Positions 17,363 through 27,169 of a stretch of 49,887 bases of DNA are shown here, piece after piece. A program made the translations under genes and the position numbers. The DNA is from Pseudoxanthobacter soli DSM 19599 (GTDB lineage Bacteria > Pseudomonadota > Alphaproteobacteria > Rhizobiales > Segnochrobactraceae): NCBI GenBank assembly GCA_945898215.1, contig CAMDHY010000021.1, positions 1 through 49,887 of the forward strand, given 5' to 3'. The notes beneath the pieces are model-generated. The model saw nothing but the letters and a program-made list of their open reading frames with translations, was not told the DNA's origin and did not search any database. Position 1 is the first letter of the stretch, and every line of letters starts with the position of its first letter.

Positions 17363-18529
17363 TTGAAAGACCCGTCCCGCGTCTTCCGTCCGACCCGCCG
17401 CGCCGTCGCGGCCGGCCTCGCCGCTACGGGCGCGGGCGCCCTCGCCGGCACTCGGCCCGCTCGCGCAGCCTTCGCCGACGACGTCGCGGCGCTCGCCCCG
17501 GCGCTGGCCGAGCTCATCGATGAGCATCGCGTCCCCGGCCTCGCCCTCGCCCTCTTCGACGCCGGCGGCATCGCGACGGTGACGGCCGGTGTCCGCCGCG
17601 CCGGCGAGCCTGAGCCGGTGACGCCAGCCACCGTCTTCCAGGCCTGCTCGATCTCGAAGACGCTCGCCGCCGTCACCACGCTCGCCGTCGTCGAGACCGG
17701 CGCCGTCGATCTCGACGCCGACGTCCGTCCATACCTGCGCTCGTGGACCCTGCCGCCCGACCGCTTCGGCGGCCGCACTGTCACGCTCCGCCGCCTGCTC
17801 GCCATGACCGCCGGCATCGGCGTGCCGGGCTTCCCCGGCTACGCCCCCGGCGCGCCGCTGCCGAGCCTCGTCGACATCCTGAACGGCCAGCCTCCGGCCA
17901 ACACGCCGGCGGTGACGATCGTGCAGGCCCCCGGCCGCGGCTACCTCTATTCCGGCGGCGGCTACGAGATCGTCGAGGCGGTGCTCGCCGACGCCGTCGG
18001 CATCCCCTATGGGCGCCTGGTCCCCGGCCTCGTCATCGGCCCGGCGCAGATGGGCGGATCGACGCTCGACCAGCCGCTCGTCGTGGCGCGTGAGCCGGAC
18101 CTCGCCTCCGGCCATCTCGTCGACGGCACGCCGCTCGCTCCTGGCGCACAGGTGATGCCCGAACTCGCCGCCGCCGGCCTGTGGTCGACGCCCGCCGACC
18201 TCGCCCGCCTCGCCGTGGCGCTGTGCGACGCCCTCCGGGGCGCACCGCGGCCGCTGCTCCGGCCCGATCTCGTGCGCGAGATGATGACGCCGGTCGACGG
18301 CACCGGCTACGGCCTCGGCGGCGCGGTCTCCGGCAGCGGCGACGCCCTGGTCTTCCACAAGGGTGGCCACAATCTCGGCTTCCACTGCCACCTCGTCCTC
18401 GCCCCCGCCTTGGGGCGCGGCGGCGTGGTGATGACGAACTCGGAGAACGGCGAGGCCCTCATCGCCCGCCTCCTGCCGCTTCTCGCTGCCCGTTACGCCT
18501 GGCCGCCGCTGCCGGATCTGGCGGAGTGA
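17363..18529 (+). CDS. Serine hydrolase, class C beta-lactamase/penicillin-binding protein-like fold, exported
   Basis: About 388 residues of the beta-lactamase (PF00144) superfamily. The active-site motif SxxK is Ser96-Ile-Ser-Lys99 (ACSISKT), the second motif is Tyr-Ser-Gly in YLYSGGGYEIV, and the third is HKGGHN in place of KTG. A twin-arginine-type signal is visible (TRRAVAAGLAATGAG... ending ARAAFA), so export through Tat is likely. The start is inferred as TTG 17363, with GAGGGCGAG just upstream; an in-frame GTG at 17312 is an alternative without a binding site. It could be an esterase, D-aminopeptidase or carboxypeptidase; true beta-lactamase activity is not implied. Confidence 0.82.
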   Translation: MKDPSRVFRPTRRAVAAGLAATGAGALAGTRPARAAFADDVAALAPALAELIDEHRVPGLALALFDAGGIATVTAGVRRAGEPEPVTPATVFQACSISKTLAAVTTLAVVETGAVDLDADVRPYLRSWTLPPDRFGGRTVTLRRLLAMTAGIGVPGFPGYAPGAPLPSLVDILNGQPPANTPAVTIVQAPGRGYLYSGGGYEIVEAVLADAVGIPYGRLVPGLVIGPAQMGGSTLDQPLVVAREPDLASGHLVDGTPLAPGAQVMPELAAAGLWSTPADLARLAVALCDALRGAPRPLLRPDLVREMMTPVDGTGYGLGGAVSGSGDALVFHKGGHNLGFHCHLVLAPALGRGGVVMTNSENGEALIARLLPLLAARYAWPPLPDLAE

Positions 18530-18546
18530 CTGGGCCTCACTCCGCC
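18520..18546. terminator. Hairpin joining the stop codons of two convergent genes
   Basis: A perfect 10-bp stem GGCGGAGTGA/TCACTCCGCC with a 7-base loop. The left arm contains the TGA of the serine hydrolase and the right arm the stop of the RND permease on the other strand. It would fold in both transcripts. No T run follows. Confidence 0.55.
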
Positions 18547-21500
18547 GGCGCCGGATGCGCGGGCGGCGCTGCTGCCGCGTGGCCAGTCCCGTCCGCAGGA
18601 CCGGCCGGCGCCGCCGGCGCCGCCGGTGTGCCGCGCTTCGGCTTCGGCGCCTTCCAGGCGATCAGGCGGTAGAACATCGGGATGAAGAAGATCGCCAGGA
18701 AAGTCGCCGCCAGCATGCCGCCGATGACGCCGGTGCCGATCGAGTGGCGGCTCGCCGAGCCGGCGCCGGTGGAGATCGCCAGCGGCACGCAGCCGAGGAT
18801 GAAGGCGACCGAGGTCATGATGATCGGCCGGAAGCGCAGCCGCGCCGCGGCGAGCGCCGCATCCGACGCCGACATCCCCTCGCGTCGCTTGATGATGGCG
18901 AACTCGACGATGAGGATGGCGTTCTTCGCCGCGAGCACGATCAGCGTCACGAGGCCGATCTGGAAGTAGACGTCGTTGTCGAGCCCGCGCAGCCAGATCG
19001 CCGCGAGCGCGCCGACGAGGGCGAACGGCACCGCCAGGATCACCGCGAACGGCAGCGACCAGCGCTCGTACTGCGCGGCGAGGATCAGGAACACCATGAT
19101 GATGGCGAACAGGAAGGCCTGGCTGCCGGTGCCGGCCGCCTCCGTCTCCTGGTAGGCCGAGGTTACCCAGCCGAGCGCGAAGCCGGTGCCGAGCACCTCG
19201 CGCGCCACCTCCTCCATCGCCGCGATCGCCTGGCCCGACGAATAGCCGGGCGCCGGACCGCCGAGGATCTTGGCGGCCGGGAACAGGTTGAAGCGGGTCA
19301 CCGTGTCCGGCCCGATGGTGCGGTGGACCGTCACCAGCGTGTCAATCGGGATCATGCTGCCCAAGTCGGAGCGCACGAACACCTGCTTGAGGTCCTCCGG
19401 CCGCTCACGGAAGGCGGCTTCCGCCTGCAGGTTCACACGGTAGTTGCGGCCGTAGAGGGTGAAGTCGTTGACGTAGAGACTGCCGAAGGTCGACTGCTTC
19501 GCCTCGAAGATCGAGGCGATCGGCACGCCGAGCGCCTTCGCCTTCTCGCGGTCGACATCGAGGCGGTATTGCGGGATCTCGGTCGAGAAGGTGGTGTTGA
19601 GGCCGGTGAGTTCCGGCCGCTTCGCCGCGGCGGCGATCAGTTCCTGCACCTTGCCGGCGAGCGCCTGAGAGCCGGCGCCGGAGCGATCCTGCACGTACCC
19701 CTCGAAGCCGCCAGTGGTCGACATGCCGGAGATCGGCGGCGGGTTGAAGGCGAGGATGAAGCCGTCGCGGATCGACGAGCCGATGCCCATCGCCTGATAG
19801 GCGATCGACTGCGAGTCCTGCCCCGGCCCCATCCGCTCCGACCAGTCGGTGAGCGGCACGAACGACACGCCGGCGTTCGACTTCTGCCCGAAGGTGAGGA
19901 TGTCGAAGCCGGCGAAGGTGATGATGTCGGCGACCGTCGGCTGCTGCATCATCGCCTCCGAGAAGGCGGTGGTGGCCCGCTCGGTGCGCTCCAGCGAGGC
20001 GGCCGGCGGCAGGAAGGCGGCGGTGATGATGTAGCCCTGGTCCTCGTTCGGCACGAGCGAGGACGGAATCTTCGAGAACAGGCTCCAGCCGACATAGAGC
20101 ATGCCGGCGAACAGGAGCACGCCGACGAACGCCCGCTTCAGGAAGAAGCGCACGCCGGCGACGTAGCCGCGCGTCGCCCAGTCGAACGCCCGGTTGAACA
20201 GGCGGAACGGCAGTGCCGGCCGGTCGTGGCCGGGCTTCAGGATGAGCGCGCACATCGCCGGCGTCAGCGTCAGCGCGACGATGCCGGAGATCGTCACCGA
20301 GACGGCGATGGTGACGGCGAACTGCTTGTACATCTCGCCGGCGAGGCCGCCCATGAAGGCGACCGGGATGAACACCGCGCAGAGCACGAGCACGATGGCG
20401 ATGACCGGCCCCTGCACCTCCTCCATCGCCTTGATCGCCGCCTCGCGCGGCGGCAGCCCCTCACTCGCCATGATGCGCTCGACGTTCTCGAGCACGACGA
20501 TGGCGTCGTCGACGACGATGCCGATGGCGAGCACCAGCCCGAACAAGGTCAGGAGGTTGATCGAGAACCCCAGCACGTACATGCCGGCGAAGGTGCCGAT
20601 GATCGACACCGGCACCGCCAGCAGCGGGATCAGCGTCGCCCGCACCTTCTGCAGGAACGCGAAGACGACGAGCACGACGAGGATCATCGCCTCGATGAAG
20701 GTCTTGATGACCTCCTCGATCGAGATCTCGACGAACTTCGTCGTGTCGTAGGGCATCGCCCAGCCGATGCCGGCCGGGAAGCGCTCGGCGAGCTCGGCCA
20801 TGCGGACGCGCACCGCCTCGGCGGTGTCGAGGGCGTTGGCGCCCGGCTGCATGAAGATGCCGATGGCGATGGTCGGCTTGCCGTTGTAGGTGGCCTCGAA
20901 GCCGTAATCGATGGCGCCGAGCTCGACGCGCGCGACGTCCTTGATGCGCAGCATCGAGCCGTTGACGTCCGAGCGCAGGATGATGTCCTCGAACGCCTTG
21001 GCGTCGGGCAGGCGGCCGGTGGTGGTGACGATGTAGGTGAAGGCGCGCCCGCCCGGCGACGGCTCGTCGTTGAAGCGTCCGGCGGCGAACTGGGAATTCT
21101 GCTCGCGGATGGCGTCCGCGACGTCGCTCGGCGTCAGCTCGTACTGCGCGAGCTTGTCCGGCCGGAGCCAGATCCGCATCGAGTAGTCCTTGGCGCCGAA
21201 GATCTGGGCATCGCCGACGCCCTGCACGCGCTTCAGCTCGTCGACGACGTTGAGGAGGGCGTAGTTCGAGACGAAGATCGGCCCGTAGTTGCCATCCTGC
21301 GAGTACATCGTGATGACGCTGAGGATCGAGCTCGACTGCTTGGAGACGGTGACGCCCGTCTGCTGCACCTCGCTCGGCAGAACCGCCAGCGCGCGCTGGG
21401 CGCGGTTGTTGACGTTGATCGTCGCCTGATCCGGGTCGGTGCCGATCTCGAAGGTCACGGTCGCCGTCATCTGGCCGTTCGCGAGGCTCGCGGACTCCAG

Positions 21501-21734
21501 ATAGATCATGTCGTCGACGCCGTTGATCTGCTGCTCGAGCGGCGCGGCGACCGTGTCGGCGACCGTCTGCGGGCTCGCGCCGGCATAGCTCGCCGTCACC
21601 TGCACCTGCGGCGGCACGATGTCGGGGTACTGCGCGATCGGCAGCGCCCGCATCGACACGAGGCCGGCGATGACGATGACGATCGACAGGACCGCCGCAA
21701 AGACCGGGCGGTCGATGAAGAAACGCGGTGTCAC
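18537..21734 (-). CDS. RND multidrug efflux permease, AcrB/MexF-like (pump 2)
   Basis: A 1065-residue HAE-1 permease with the typical start [19 protein letters not shown] and [16 protein letters not shown]. The transmembrane-4 proton-relay pair is in [18 protein letters not shown], and the C-terminal half repeats the fold ([20 protein letters not shown]). It looks closer to the MexF/AcrB branch than pump 1 does. The tail is Ala/Pro-rich ([20 protein letters not shown]). The start overlaps the adaptor stop by four bases, so the two are translated together. The divergent TetR gene and shared operator at 23020-23047 indicate drug- or metabolite-induced expression. It probably uses a TolC-type channel encoded elsewhere. 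Confidence 0.95.
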   Translation of the reverse strand: MTPRFFIDRPVFAAVLSIVIVIAGLVSMRALPIAQYPDIVPPQVQVTASYAGASPQTVADTVAAPLEQQINGVDDMIYLESASLANGQMTATVTFEIGTDPDQATINVNNRAQRALAVLPSEVQQTGVTVSKQSSSILSVITMYSQDGNYGPIFVSNYALLNVVDELKRVQGVGDAQIFGAKDYSMRIWLRPDKLAQYELTPSDVADAIREQNSQFAAGRFNDEPSPGGRAFTYIVTTTGRLPDAKAFEDIILRSDVNGSMLRIKDVARVELGAIDYGFEATYNGKPTIAIGIFMQPGANALDTAEAVRVRMAELAERFPAGIGWAMPYDTTKFVEISIEEVIKTFIEAMILVVLVVFAFLQKVRATLIPLLAVPVSIIGTFAGMYVLGFSINLLTLFGLVLAIGIVVDDAIVVLENVERIMASEGLPPREAAIKAMEEVQGPVIAIVLVLCAVFIPVAFMGGLAGEMYKQFAVTIAVSVTISGIVALTLTPAMCALILKPGHDRPALPFRLFNRAFDWATRGYVAGVRFFLKRAFVGVLLFAGMLYVGWSLFSKIPSSLVPNEDQGYIITAAFLPPAASLERTERATTAFSEAMMQQPTVADIITFAGFDILTFGQKSNAGVSFVPLTDWSERMGPGQDSQSIAYQAMGIGSSIRDGFILAFNPPPISGMSTTGGFEGYVQDRSGAGSQALAGKVQELIAAAAKRPELTGLNTTFSTEIPQYRLDVDREKAKALGVPIASIFEAKQSTFGSLYVNDFTLYGRNYRVNLQAEAAFRERPEDLKQVFVRSDLGSMIPIDTLVTVHRTIGPDTVTRFNLFPAAKILGGPAPGYSSGQAIAAMEEVAREVLGTGFALGWVTSAYQETEAAGTGSQAFLFAIIMVFLILAAQYERWSLPFAVILAVPFALVGALAAIWLRGLDNDVYFQIGLVTLIVLAAKNAILIVEFAIIKRREGMSASDAALAAARLRFRPIIMTSVAFILGCVPLAISTGAGSASRHSIGTGVIGGMLAATFLAIFFIPMFYRLIAWKAPKPKRGTPAAPAAPAGPADGTGHAAAAPPAHPAPAE

Positions 21735-22936
21735 TGGACGGTCTCGGTGTTGGCGGCCGCCTCGGCCTTCTTGACGGGCGCGTCGCCGGCGGGCGCGGAG
21801 ACGGCGGCGGGCGCGTCGAGGGTGACGGGGGCACCCGGGCGCACCTTGATGACGCCCTCGGTGATGATGCGGTCGCCGCTCGCGAGCCCCTTCTCGACGA
21901 TCCAGCCGCCCTCGACCTCACGGCCGAGTTCGATCGGCTTCAGCGCCGCCTTGCTCTCCGCGTCGACGGCGTAGACGTACGGCCCCTGCGGGCCCTGCAT
22001 CACCGCCGCCTGCGGAACGACGAGCGCCTCCTTCAGCGTCACGCCCTTGACGACGACGCGCACGAACTGGCCAGGCAAAAGCTTGAGATCGGGGTTGGGC
22101 ACCACCGCACGGGCGCGGATCGTGCCGGTCTGCTGGTCGATCGTCGCGTCGGTGAAGGTGATCGTGCCTTCCTTGTCGTAGACCGAGCCGTCGCCGAACT
22201 CGATCCCCGCCTTCAGCGCGCCGTCGGCGGGCCGGTCGGCGCGGCCTGAGTCCCAAAGCGCCCTGAGTTCGCCGAGCTCGCGGTCGGTGAAGGAGAAGTT
22301 CACGTAGGCCGGGTCGAGCTGGTGGATGCGGGTGAGCAGGCTGTTGTCGGCGGTGGTGCCGACGAGGCTGCCCTGGTCCATGGTGTCGAGGCTGGTGGTG
22401 CCCGAGATCGGCGCGTTCACCGTCGTGTAGCCGAGGTCGAGCTCGGCGGTCTGGACCTGGGCCTGGGCGGCGGCGACGAGCGCCTTCGACAGGGCGACGT
22501 CGGCGGTGGCATCATCGAAGGCCTTCTCGGTGCCGGACTTGCGCCTGAGCAGCTCCTGCGCGCGCTCGAGATCCTTCTCGCGCCGCTCCAGCGTCGCCTG
22601 TTCCTGCTGCAGCTGCGCCTGCACCCGCGCCAGCGTCGCCTCGTAGGGCGCCGGATCGATGCGGTAGAGGAGCTGGCCCTCCTTCACCGGCTCGCCCTCG
22701 GTGAAGTTGCGGCTGAGCAGGATGCCGGACACGCGCGCCCGCACCTCGACGTTGCGGTAGGCGGAGATGCGGCCCGCATATTCGAGGGCGATCTGCACCG
22801 GTTGCGTCTCGAGGGTGACGGTCGTCACGTTCGGCGGCGGCGGCGCTCCGCCCTGGGCGAGCGCGGCGGTGGCGCCAAACGTCGCGGACAGCACCACGGC
22901 AGCGCACCAGGTGCGACAAACAACAGGAGCCAGCAT
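21731..22936 (-). CDS. RND efflux periplasmic adaptor (pump 2)
   Basis: A 401-residue AcrA/MexE-like membrane fusion protein. A signal peptide is visible ([19 protein letters not shown]). The first lipoyl half ([20 protein letters not shown]) precedes a coiled-coil hairpin around residues 95-170. The second lipoyl half ([20 protein letters not shown]) is followed by beta-barrel and membrane-proximal domains ([35 protein letters not shown]). The start is ATG 22936, or TTG 22948, four codons upstream, which has GGTGA at good spacing. The promoter with overlapping TetR-type operator lies about 85 bases upstream. Confidence 0.92.
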   Translation of the reverse strand: MLAPVVCRTWCAAVVLSATFGATAALAQGGAPPPPNVTTVTLETQPVQIALEYAGRISAYRNVEVRARVSGILLSRNFTEGEPVKEGQLLYRIDPAPYEATLARVQAQLQQEQATLERREKDLERAQELLRRKSGTEKAFDDATADVALSKALVAAAQAQVQTAELDLGYTTVNAPISGTTSLDTMDQGSLVGTTADNSLLTRIHQLDPAYVNFSFTDRELGELRALWDSGRADRPADGALKAGIEFGDGSVYDKEGTITFTDATIDQQTGTIRARAVVPNPDLKLLPGQFVRVVVKGVTLKEALVVPQAAVMQGPQGPYVYAVDAESKAALKPIELGREVEGGWIVEKGLASGDRIITEGVIKVRPGAPVTLDAPAAVSAPAGDAPVKKAEAAANTETVQ

Positions 22937-23019
22937 CGGTTTATCCAAGGATTTTCACCGACCGTCGCGCCCGGCACGGGGGTGTGGCGCGATGGCGGTC
23001 GACGATCGTTCGGCGGTCG

Positions 23020-23047
23020 TTTATATACGTGTTGACACGTATGTAAA
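23020..23047 (-). promoter_or_regulatory. Pump 2 promoter fully overlapped by an AcrR-like operator palindrome
   Basis: A 28-bp inverted repeat with 13-base arms and a 2-base centre: TTTATATACGTGT/ACACGTATGTAAA, one mismatch. On the minus strand it contains TTTACA (23042-23047), a 16-base spacer and TATAAA (23020-23025), a good sigma-70 promoter for the adaptor-permease operon. A 24-bp part, TACATACGTGTC... ending CACGTATATA, has the same TACATAC/GTATGTA end pattern as the known AcrR operator of enteric bacteria. Repressor bound here would directly block RNA polymerase. TATATA within it could also be the -10 of the divergent tetR-type gene. The region is strikingly AT-rich against its surroundings. 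Confidence 0.8.
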
Positions 23048-23065
23048 GCTGGTGACGCTCGAGAA

Positions 23066-23782
23066 ATGGTGCGACGCACAAAGGAAGACGCCGCGCGCAC
23101 GCGGACGGCGATCCTCGACGCCGCCGAGACGCTGTTCTTCGATCAGGGCGTCGGCCGGACGTCGCTAAACGAGATCGGTGCACGCGCCGGCGTCACGCGC
23201 GGCGCCGTCTACTGGCACTTCAAGTCGAAGGGCGAGCTGATCAGCGCCCTGTTCGAGCGCATCCGCCTGCCGCAGGAGGACATGGTCGAGCGCGCCGTCG
23301 CCGAGCGCCACCCCGACCCTCTGTCGATCATCGAGGCCGCCACCCGCGGCGCGATCGAGCTCATCGGCACCGATCCGCAGCGCCGCCGCGTCTTCGCCAT
23401 CCTGTTCCATCGCTGCGAGGCCGTCGACGACATCGGCGCCGCCCTCTGCCGCCAGGACGCCGCCAAGCAGCGCATGCGCTGCGCGCTGGCCGACGGCTTT
23501 GCCCTCGCCGAGACCGCCGGGCGGCTGTCGCCAACGTGGACAGCCGCCGTCGCCGCGCGGACGCTGAACGCGACCGTCACCGGCCTCATTTCCGAATGGC
23601 TGAAGGACCTGGAAGGCCACGACCTCGTCGCCGAGGCGACGCCCGTGCTCGACCAGCTGTTCGCCGCCTTCCGGGGCTCGGCGGCGGCCGCACCGTCGGA
23701 AGCGCACGCGCCGTCCACGGCGACAGGCGATGTCGCCGGGCACGGCCGGCATCGCTCAGCGCTGGTCCTGCCGACCGCCTGA
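23066..23782 (+). CDS. TetR/AcrR family repressor of pump 2
   Basis: A 238-residue regulator. The N-terminal helix-turn-helix (residues about 10-56) is typical: ARTRTAILDAAETLFFDQG, SLNEIGARAGVTRGAVYWHF, KSKGELISALFE. GAVYWHFKSK is the recognition helix/turn of the AcrR/TtgR subfamily. The C-terminal ligand domain also resembles that subfamily (RRRVFAILFHRCEAVDD). The last 35 residues are low-complexity and probably disordered. It is divergent from the efflux operon, with the operator palindrome 18 bases before its start codon, so it probably also represses itself. The inducer is unknown. Confidence 0.92.
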   Translation: MVRRTKEDAARTRTAILDAAETLFFDQGVGRTSLNEIGARAGVTRGAVYWHFKSKGELISALFERIRLPQEDMVERAVAERHPDPLSIIEAATRGAIELIGTDPQRRRVFAILFHRCEAVDDIGAALCRQDAAKQRMRCALADGFALAETAGRLSPTWTAAVAARTLNATVTGLISEWLKDLEGHDLVAEATPVLDQLFAAFRGSAAAAPSEAHAPSTATGDVAGHGRHRSALVLPTA

Positions 23783-24099
23783 CGGGACGGCGCCGCCGCC
23801 GGGCAGCGCGGGATGGCGTTCCTCTGCGATCACGCGAGGACCAGGAGATCTACTGGGCTGGCTGCTCGGGCGGGAGAACCGCAGGCGGACGTCGCGCGGT
23901 CTTCTCAGCTGGATGGATCGCCGAAGGGCGGGTGTGTCCGCGCTCTTCGGCCGACCTGCGGACAGCGACCGGCGGAGGCCGCGGCCCTGGCATCGTGGCG
24001 GCCGGCCGACACGATGCGTGCCGACCGAGGCGTGCCGACCGAGGCGTGCCGGGGGCGCCCGCGACGACGGCCCCGGCAGCTTGGCGATCGAGAGGCGTG
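23783..24099. other. Gene-free spacer with a short tandem repeat
   Basis: About 317 bases lie between the TetR gene and the stop codon of the YHYH gene. No open frame here shows coding character or family motifs on either strand. It contains a 14-bp unit GCGTGCCGACCGAG repeated 2.5 times in tandem at 24016-24050. The spacer is GC-rich like the chromosome and marks the boundary to the lower-GC segment that follows. Confidence 0.6.
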
Positions 24100-25155
24100 T
24101 CAGGGAGTCTGCGGCTCGGCATGCTGGGCGGTCGCAGCGCGCCTGCGAACGGAAATCTCCTTCAGCATCGCGTCATTCACCTTTTCGAGGGGACGGCCCC
24201 GCAGACAGCCCGGGCCGTACGGGAACTCGTAGTTCAGGTGATAATGATACATGAACCGCTTCTTCCCATCCCAATCCACGACCCCGAAATGACCATGGCA
24301 TTCATCGAGATCGGCATTGGTCACGACTTTGCCACCTGCCGACAGTGGTCCGTATATGCCGAATCCGTCGAGCGCGTAGCCGAAGAGTGGTGAATGCCGC
24401 CAGGGCTTACCCTGGTCCGGAAAACATTTCCACGACCATCCGTGATAATGATATTCTTTGTCATACGGATGGCCGAAGCAAATATCGGTCGGCAGCGCTG
24501 CAATCGGATCGACCCACCCCTCTCCGAGAGCGATGTTAGCATGCCAGACCACACCGGTTTGTGTCGCCACACCAGAGACCAGTTGATTGATACAGGTCGG
24601 CTTGTCATGATACTTCGGATTTCTGGGGATCGTGATGTCGAGATCGTAGGCGGCAATCGGTATCCGGTCAGCCGTAAAGTAGGGAGAATCGGCAATCGCC
24701 GACTCGTAGTAGGGATAGGCGGCCGTTCCCTTGCGAACCGGAAATTCTCCGGTGACGTGGTTTGGCAGTCCGTTACCGATGAAGCGGCGCGTGTTCCCCT
24801 TCAGCACTTGCTTGAAGCGATGATTTTCCCACCGGACTCGCCCCTCCACATAGGGGATTTCCGAAATGACGACATTCAGGCCATGGACCCACGGGCTGTC
24901 GGTTTCCGAGAAGACCGGTGGCTTGCCGCCGTTGAACTGCGTCAGTTCATCGATGCAGAGGTATTGCAGACCTCTCCCCGGCCTGTTGGTTGGCGTTCCC
25001 GCCGCCACGGTCTTGAAGACCTGGGTCCAGTTGCCCTGAGGCTCTGCGGTGGGATCATGGCTCAGCGCCGGCTGCACGACGCCCGTCGTGCAGGCGACCG
25101 CGACCATGCAGGCGACTAGGCCAAAGCGTTTTCCCCTGGCGGCTTTCCCCAGCAT
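24100..25155 (-). CDS. Secreted YHYH-domain protein
   Basis: A 351-residue exported protein of unknown function. A signal peptide is visible (FGLVACMVAVACTTGVVQPALS). The C-terminal half carries the marks of the YHYH family: KEYHYHGWSWKC, SPLFGYALDGFGIYGP, DLDECHGHFGVVDWDG, and FMYHYHLNYEFPYGPGCLRG. The His/Asp/Cys-rich motifs suggest metal binding, but no reaction is established. The ATG at 25155 is chosen because it puts the signal peptide at the N-terminus; the reading frame stays open upstream to about 25443 without recognisable content. The gene and its upstream flank are visibly lower in GC and richer in AT-ending codons than every neighbour, suggesting acquisition by transfer. It points the same way as the operon above it but is separated by 306 bases. 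Confidence 0.82.
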   Translation of the reverse strand: MLGKAARGKRFGLVACMVAVACTTGVVQPALSHDPTAEPQGNWTQVFKTVAAGTPTNRPGRGLQYLCIDELTQFNGGKPPVFSETDSPWVHGLNVVISEIPYVEGRVRWENHRFKQVLKGNTRRFIGNGLPNHVTGEFPVRKGTAAYPYYESAIADSPYFTADRIPIAAYDLDITIPRNPKYHDKPTCINQLVSGVATQTGVVWHANIALGEGWVDPIAALPTDICFGHPYDKEYHYHGWSWKCFPDQGKPWRHSPLFGYALDGFGIYGPLSAGGKVVTNADLDECHGHFGVVDWDGKKRFMYHYHLNYEFPYGPGCLRGRPLEKVNDAMLKEISVRRRAATAQHAEPQTP

Positions 25156-25461
25156 GGTCGGACATGCCCTCTGCTTGTCTCGCGGATGAGTTCCATCCAA
25201 TGGCAGACGGTAGACAGGCCCTTCCGGTTGCTCAAGCATCCGCGGCTCGGAGATTGCTCCAAAACAGACCGCTATCCGTGAGTATTCAGACCATATTCGA
25301 CGGTATTTGCCACTGAAGCTGGCCGGAGTGCACGCAAGTCTGCTCGCACAACGGATGACCGCCGATGGGAAAACATCCACCCCGGCGGATAAGCGGGACT
25401 CCTTGCCAGCGGTACGAAGCCCGCACGGAACGACTTCGAGCACGACCTTCCGACTGGGTCT
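25156..25461. other. Gene-free, lower-GC upstream region of the YHYH gene
   Basis: This 306-base stretch is compositionally like the YHYH gene rather than the surrounding chromosome. No complete promoter with good -35 and -10 boxes was found. The only open frame is the upstream extension of the YHYH gene, which contains no recognisable protein sequence. The composition returns to high GC at about 25460, at the end of the PhzF-like gene. Confidence 0.5.
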
Positions 25462-26373
25462 TCAGACCCTCAGATCGCCTTCCGCGACGATCACGGCGTG
25501 GCCGCCGATCCGCACGGCCTTCAGTGCGCCGGCGTCGACCTCGAGCTCGAGCCGGATCAGCGACGGTCGCCCCATCTCGAGGCCCTGCTCGACCGGCAGG
25601 ACATGGCGGCCGTCGGTCGGCTCGTCGAAACGCTGCACGACGCCGGCGAAGGCCGCCACGGCGGAGCCCGTCGCCGGGTCCTCGTCGATGCCGAACTCGG
25701 GCGCGAACATGCGGGCGTGGAAGGCCGCGTCGTGCTTCACGGTCTCGCGGCAGTAGACGAACACTGAGCCCGGCCGGCCACCGGAGAAGGCGCTCGCCCA
25801 CAGTTCGCGGATGGGACGGGCGCGGGCGATGACCTCGAGGTCGTGCACCGGCACGAAGGTGAACGGCACCCCCGCCTCGTAGGCGGTCGGCACGTGGTTC
25901 TCGAAGCCGATCTCGCGAGGCAGCAGGCCGAGGGCGGCGGCGACCGTGTCCTTGTCGAGGGCGGTGGCGATCTCAGCCGGCTTGCGCGGCACGTCGAACT
26001 CGGCGTAGCCGGCCGCACCGGGGTGGAGGACGACGCCGCAGCGGACCGGGCCGACGCCCTCCTCCAGCACGATCATCGCGTCGCACTGGCCGGCGACGCC
26101 GCCGAGCTTGTGGGTGGCGAGCAGCACGGCGGTACCGACGGTCGGATGGCCGGCGAAGGGCAGTTCCCGCGCCGGCGTGAAGATGCGCACCTTGGCGGTG
26201 TGGCCGATGCCCGTCGGCGGCAGCACGAACACCGTCTCCGACAGGTTGAAGGCGCGGGCGATCTGCTGCATCCGCTCGCCCGACAGGCCCTCGGAGTCGA
26301 GCACGACGGCAAGGCCGTTGCCGGAAAGCGCGGTGTCGGTGAAGACGTCGAGGACGGCGTAGCGGCGGGCCAT
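25462..26373 (-). CDS. PhzF family protein (phenazine biosynthesis-like isomerase fold)
   Basis: A 303-residue member of the PhzF/DAP-epimerase-like fold. The start YAVLDVFTDTALSGNGLAVV, the catalytic-glutamate motif NLSETVFVLPP, RIFTPARELPFAGHPTVGTA and the C-terminal FAPEFGIDEDPATGSA are diagnostic. The usual GNPLAVV is GNGLAVV here. Real PhzF isomerises dihydro-hydroxyanthranilate, but most family members lie outside phenazine pathways, and no other phenazine gene is present, so the substrate is unknown. ATG 26373 gives the family start; a GTG at 26400 overlaps the upstream stop codon (GTGA) and could couple translation. Last gene of the sigma-led run. Confidence 0.88.
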   Translation of the reverse strand: MARRYAVLDVFTDTALSGNGLAVVLDSEGLSGERMQQIARAFNLSETVFVLPPTGIGHTAKVRIFTPARELPFAGHPTVGTAVLLATHKLGGVAGQCDAMIVLEEGVGPVRCGVVLHPGAAGYAEFDVPRKPAEIATALDKDTVAAALGLLPREIGFENHVPTAYEAGVPFTFVPVHDLEVIARARPIRELWASAFSGGRPGSVFVYCRETVKHDAAFHARMFAPEFGIDEDPATGSAVAAFAGVVQRFDEPTDGRHVLPVEQGLEMGRPSLIRLELEVDAGALKAVRIGGHAVIVAEGDLRV

Positions 26374-26396
26374 TCGGGTTTCCGATCCGTCGGGTG

Positions 26397-27101
26397 TCAC
26401 GGGATGCGCGCCAGCGCGGCGCGGGTGTAGGCCGGCACGACCGCCGGATCAAGCGAGGCGCCGGGGCGGACCACCGCGACGCCGGCGAGTTCCGGGTCCG
26501 GATCGGCGGCGAGGAAGGCGTTCACCCGAGCCGCGAGCTGCTCTGCCGGCTCGGGGAAGCGCAGCACGCCGACGACGGCGAAGTAGGGGTGGTCGTCGAC
26601 GAGGATGAGGGTGTCGTCGAGTTGCGCCTCCGAGGCAGAAAGCCCCGTCTCTTCCGCCATTTCGCGGACGATCGAACCGACGATGTCGACGGCGCCCTCT
26701 GTCGTGACGTCCTCCTCGTCGGGGGTGCCGCCGGGGAACTTCACCTCGCCGGCGCCGGCCGTTTTCGGTCCCATCCGCCCGAGTACGACACCGCCGTCGG
26801 ACCCGACGATCGCCGCCGCGCCGAACAGGTTGTACGCGTCCAGGCCGGTGTCCGGGTGGGCGATGAGAGTGGTGAGGGAGGAGTAGCGGGTGCGGTAGGC
26901 GGTGGCCGTCAGTGACGGGCCGTCGATGCGCGGTCGCGAGAACAGCAGGATCGGCCCGTCGAAGAGCGCCGGATTGCGGGCTTTCGCCGCCGCGAAGGTG
27001 GCGGCGATGCGCGCCTGTTCGCGGACGGAAAAGTCAAGCGGATCAACGCTCAAGGTGATGTCGAGGCGGGTCGCCGCGGCGGTCGGTGGAAGACGGTGCA
27101 C
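26397..27101 (-). CDS. Nudix-like hydrolase, copy 1 (NUDT22-type layout)
   Basis: A 234-residue protein with a variant Nudix motif. The second half is intact (VREMAEETGLS at about 144-154; the REUXEEXGU metal site). The first half, GX5E, is stretched: GGTPDEEDVTTEGAVDIV, with no Glu at the expected place. The region NPALFDGPILLFSRP followed much later by the Nudix box resembles the layout of NUDT22-like nucleotide-sugar hydrolases; this likeness is from memory and tentative. It is clearly paralogous to the gene at 27170-27889, sharing ALFDG, AAIV-DG-V-LG-MG, GGTPD--DVT and FLAADP-PEL. The start is GTG with GGAG 9 bases upstream. The substrate is unknown. Confidence 0.75.
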   Translation of the reverse strand: MHRLPPTAAATRLDITLSVDPLDFSVREQARIAATFAAAKARNPALFDGPILLFSRPRIDGPSLTATAYRTRYSSLTTLIAHPDTGLDAYNLFGAAAIVGSDGGVVLGRMGPKTAGAGEVKFPGGTPDEEDVTTEGAVDIVGSIVREMAEETGLSASEAQLDDTLILVDDHPYFAVVGVLRFPEPAEQLAARVNAFLAADPDPELAGVAVVRPGASLDPAVVPAYTRAALARIP

Positions 27102-27169
27102 GGTGGCGGCTCCGTTCGGCGTGGTTCACGGGCGTTTCATGGGCCCGCTGAGGTGTTTCACAGGCGGTT

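Noticed and set aside
24016-24050. Tandem 14-bp units as a CRISPR or iteron array
   Set aside because: Only 2.5 copies, no spacers, no cas or rep gene; probably a simple slippage repeat.
25156-25443. Upstream extension of the YHYH protein
   Set aside because: The extra residues show no similarity to anything and would bury the signal peptide; the Met at 25155 gives a proper exported N-terminus.
25462-26373. Part of a phenazine biosynthesis cluster
   Set aside because: PhzF-like proteins are common outside phenazine pathways and no other phz gene is present.
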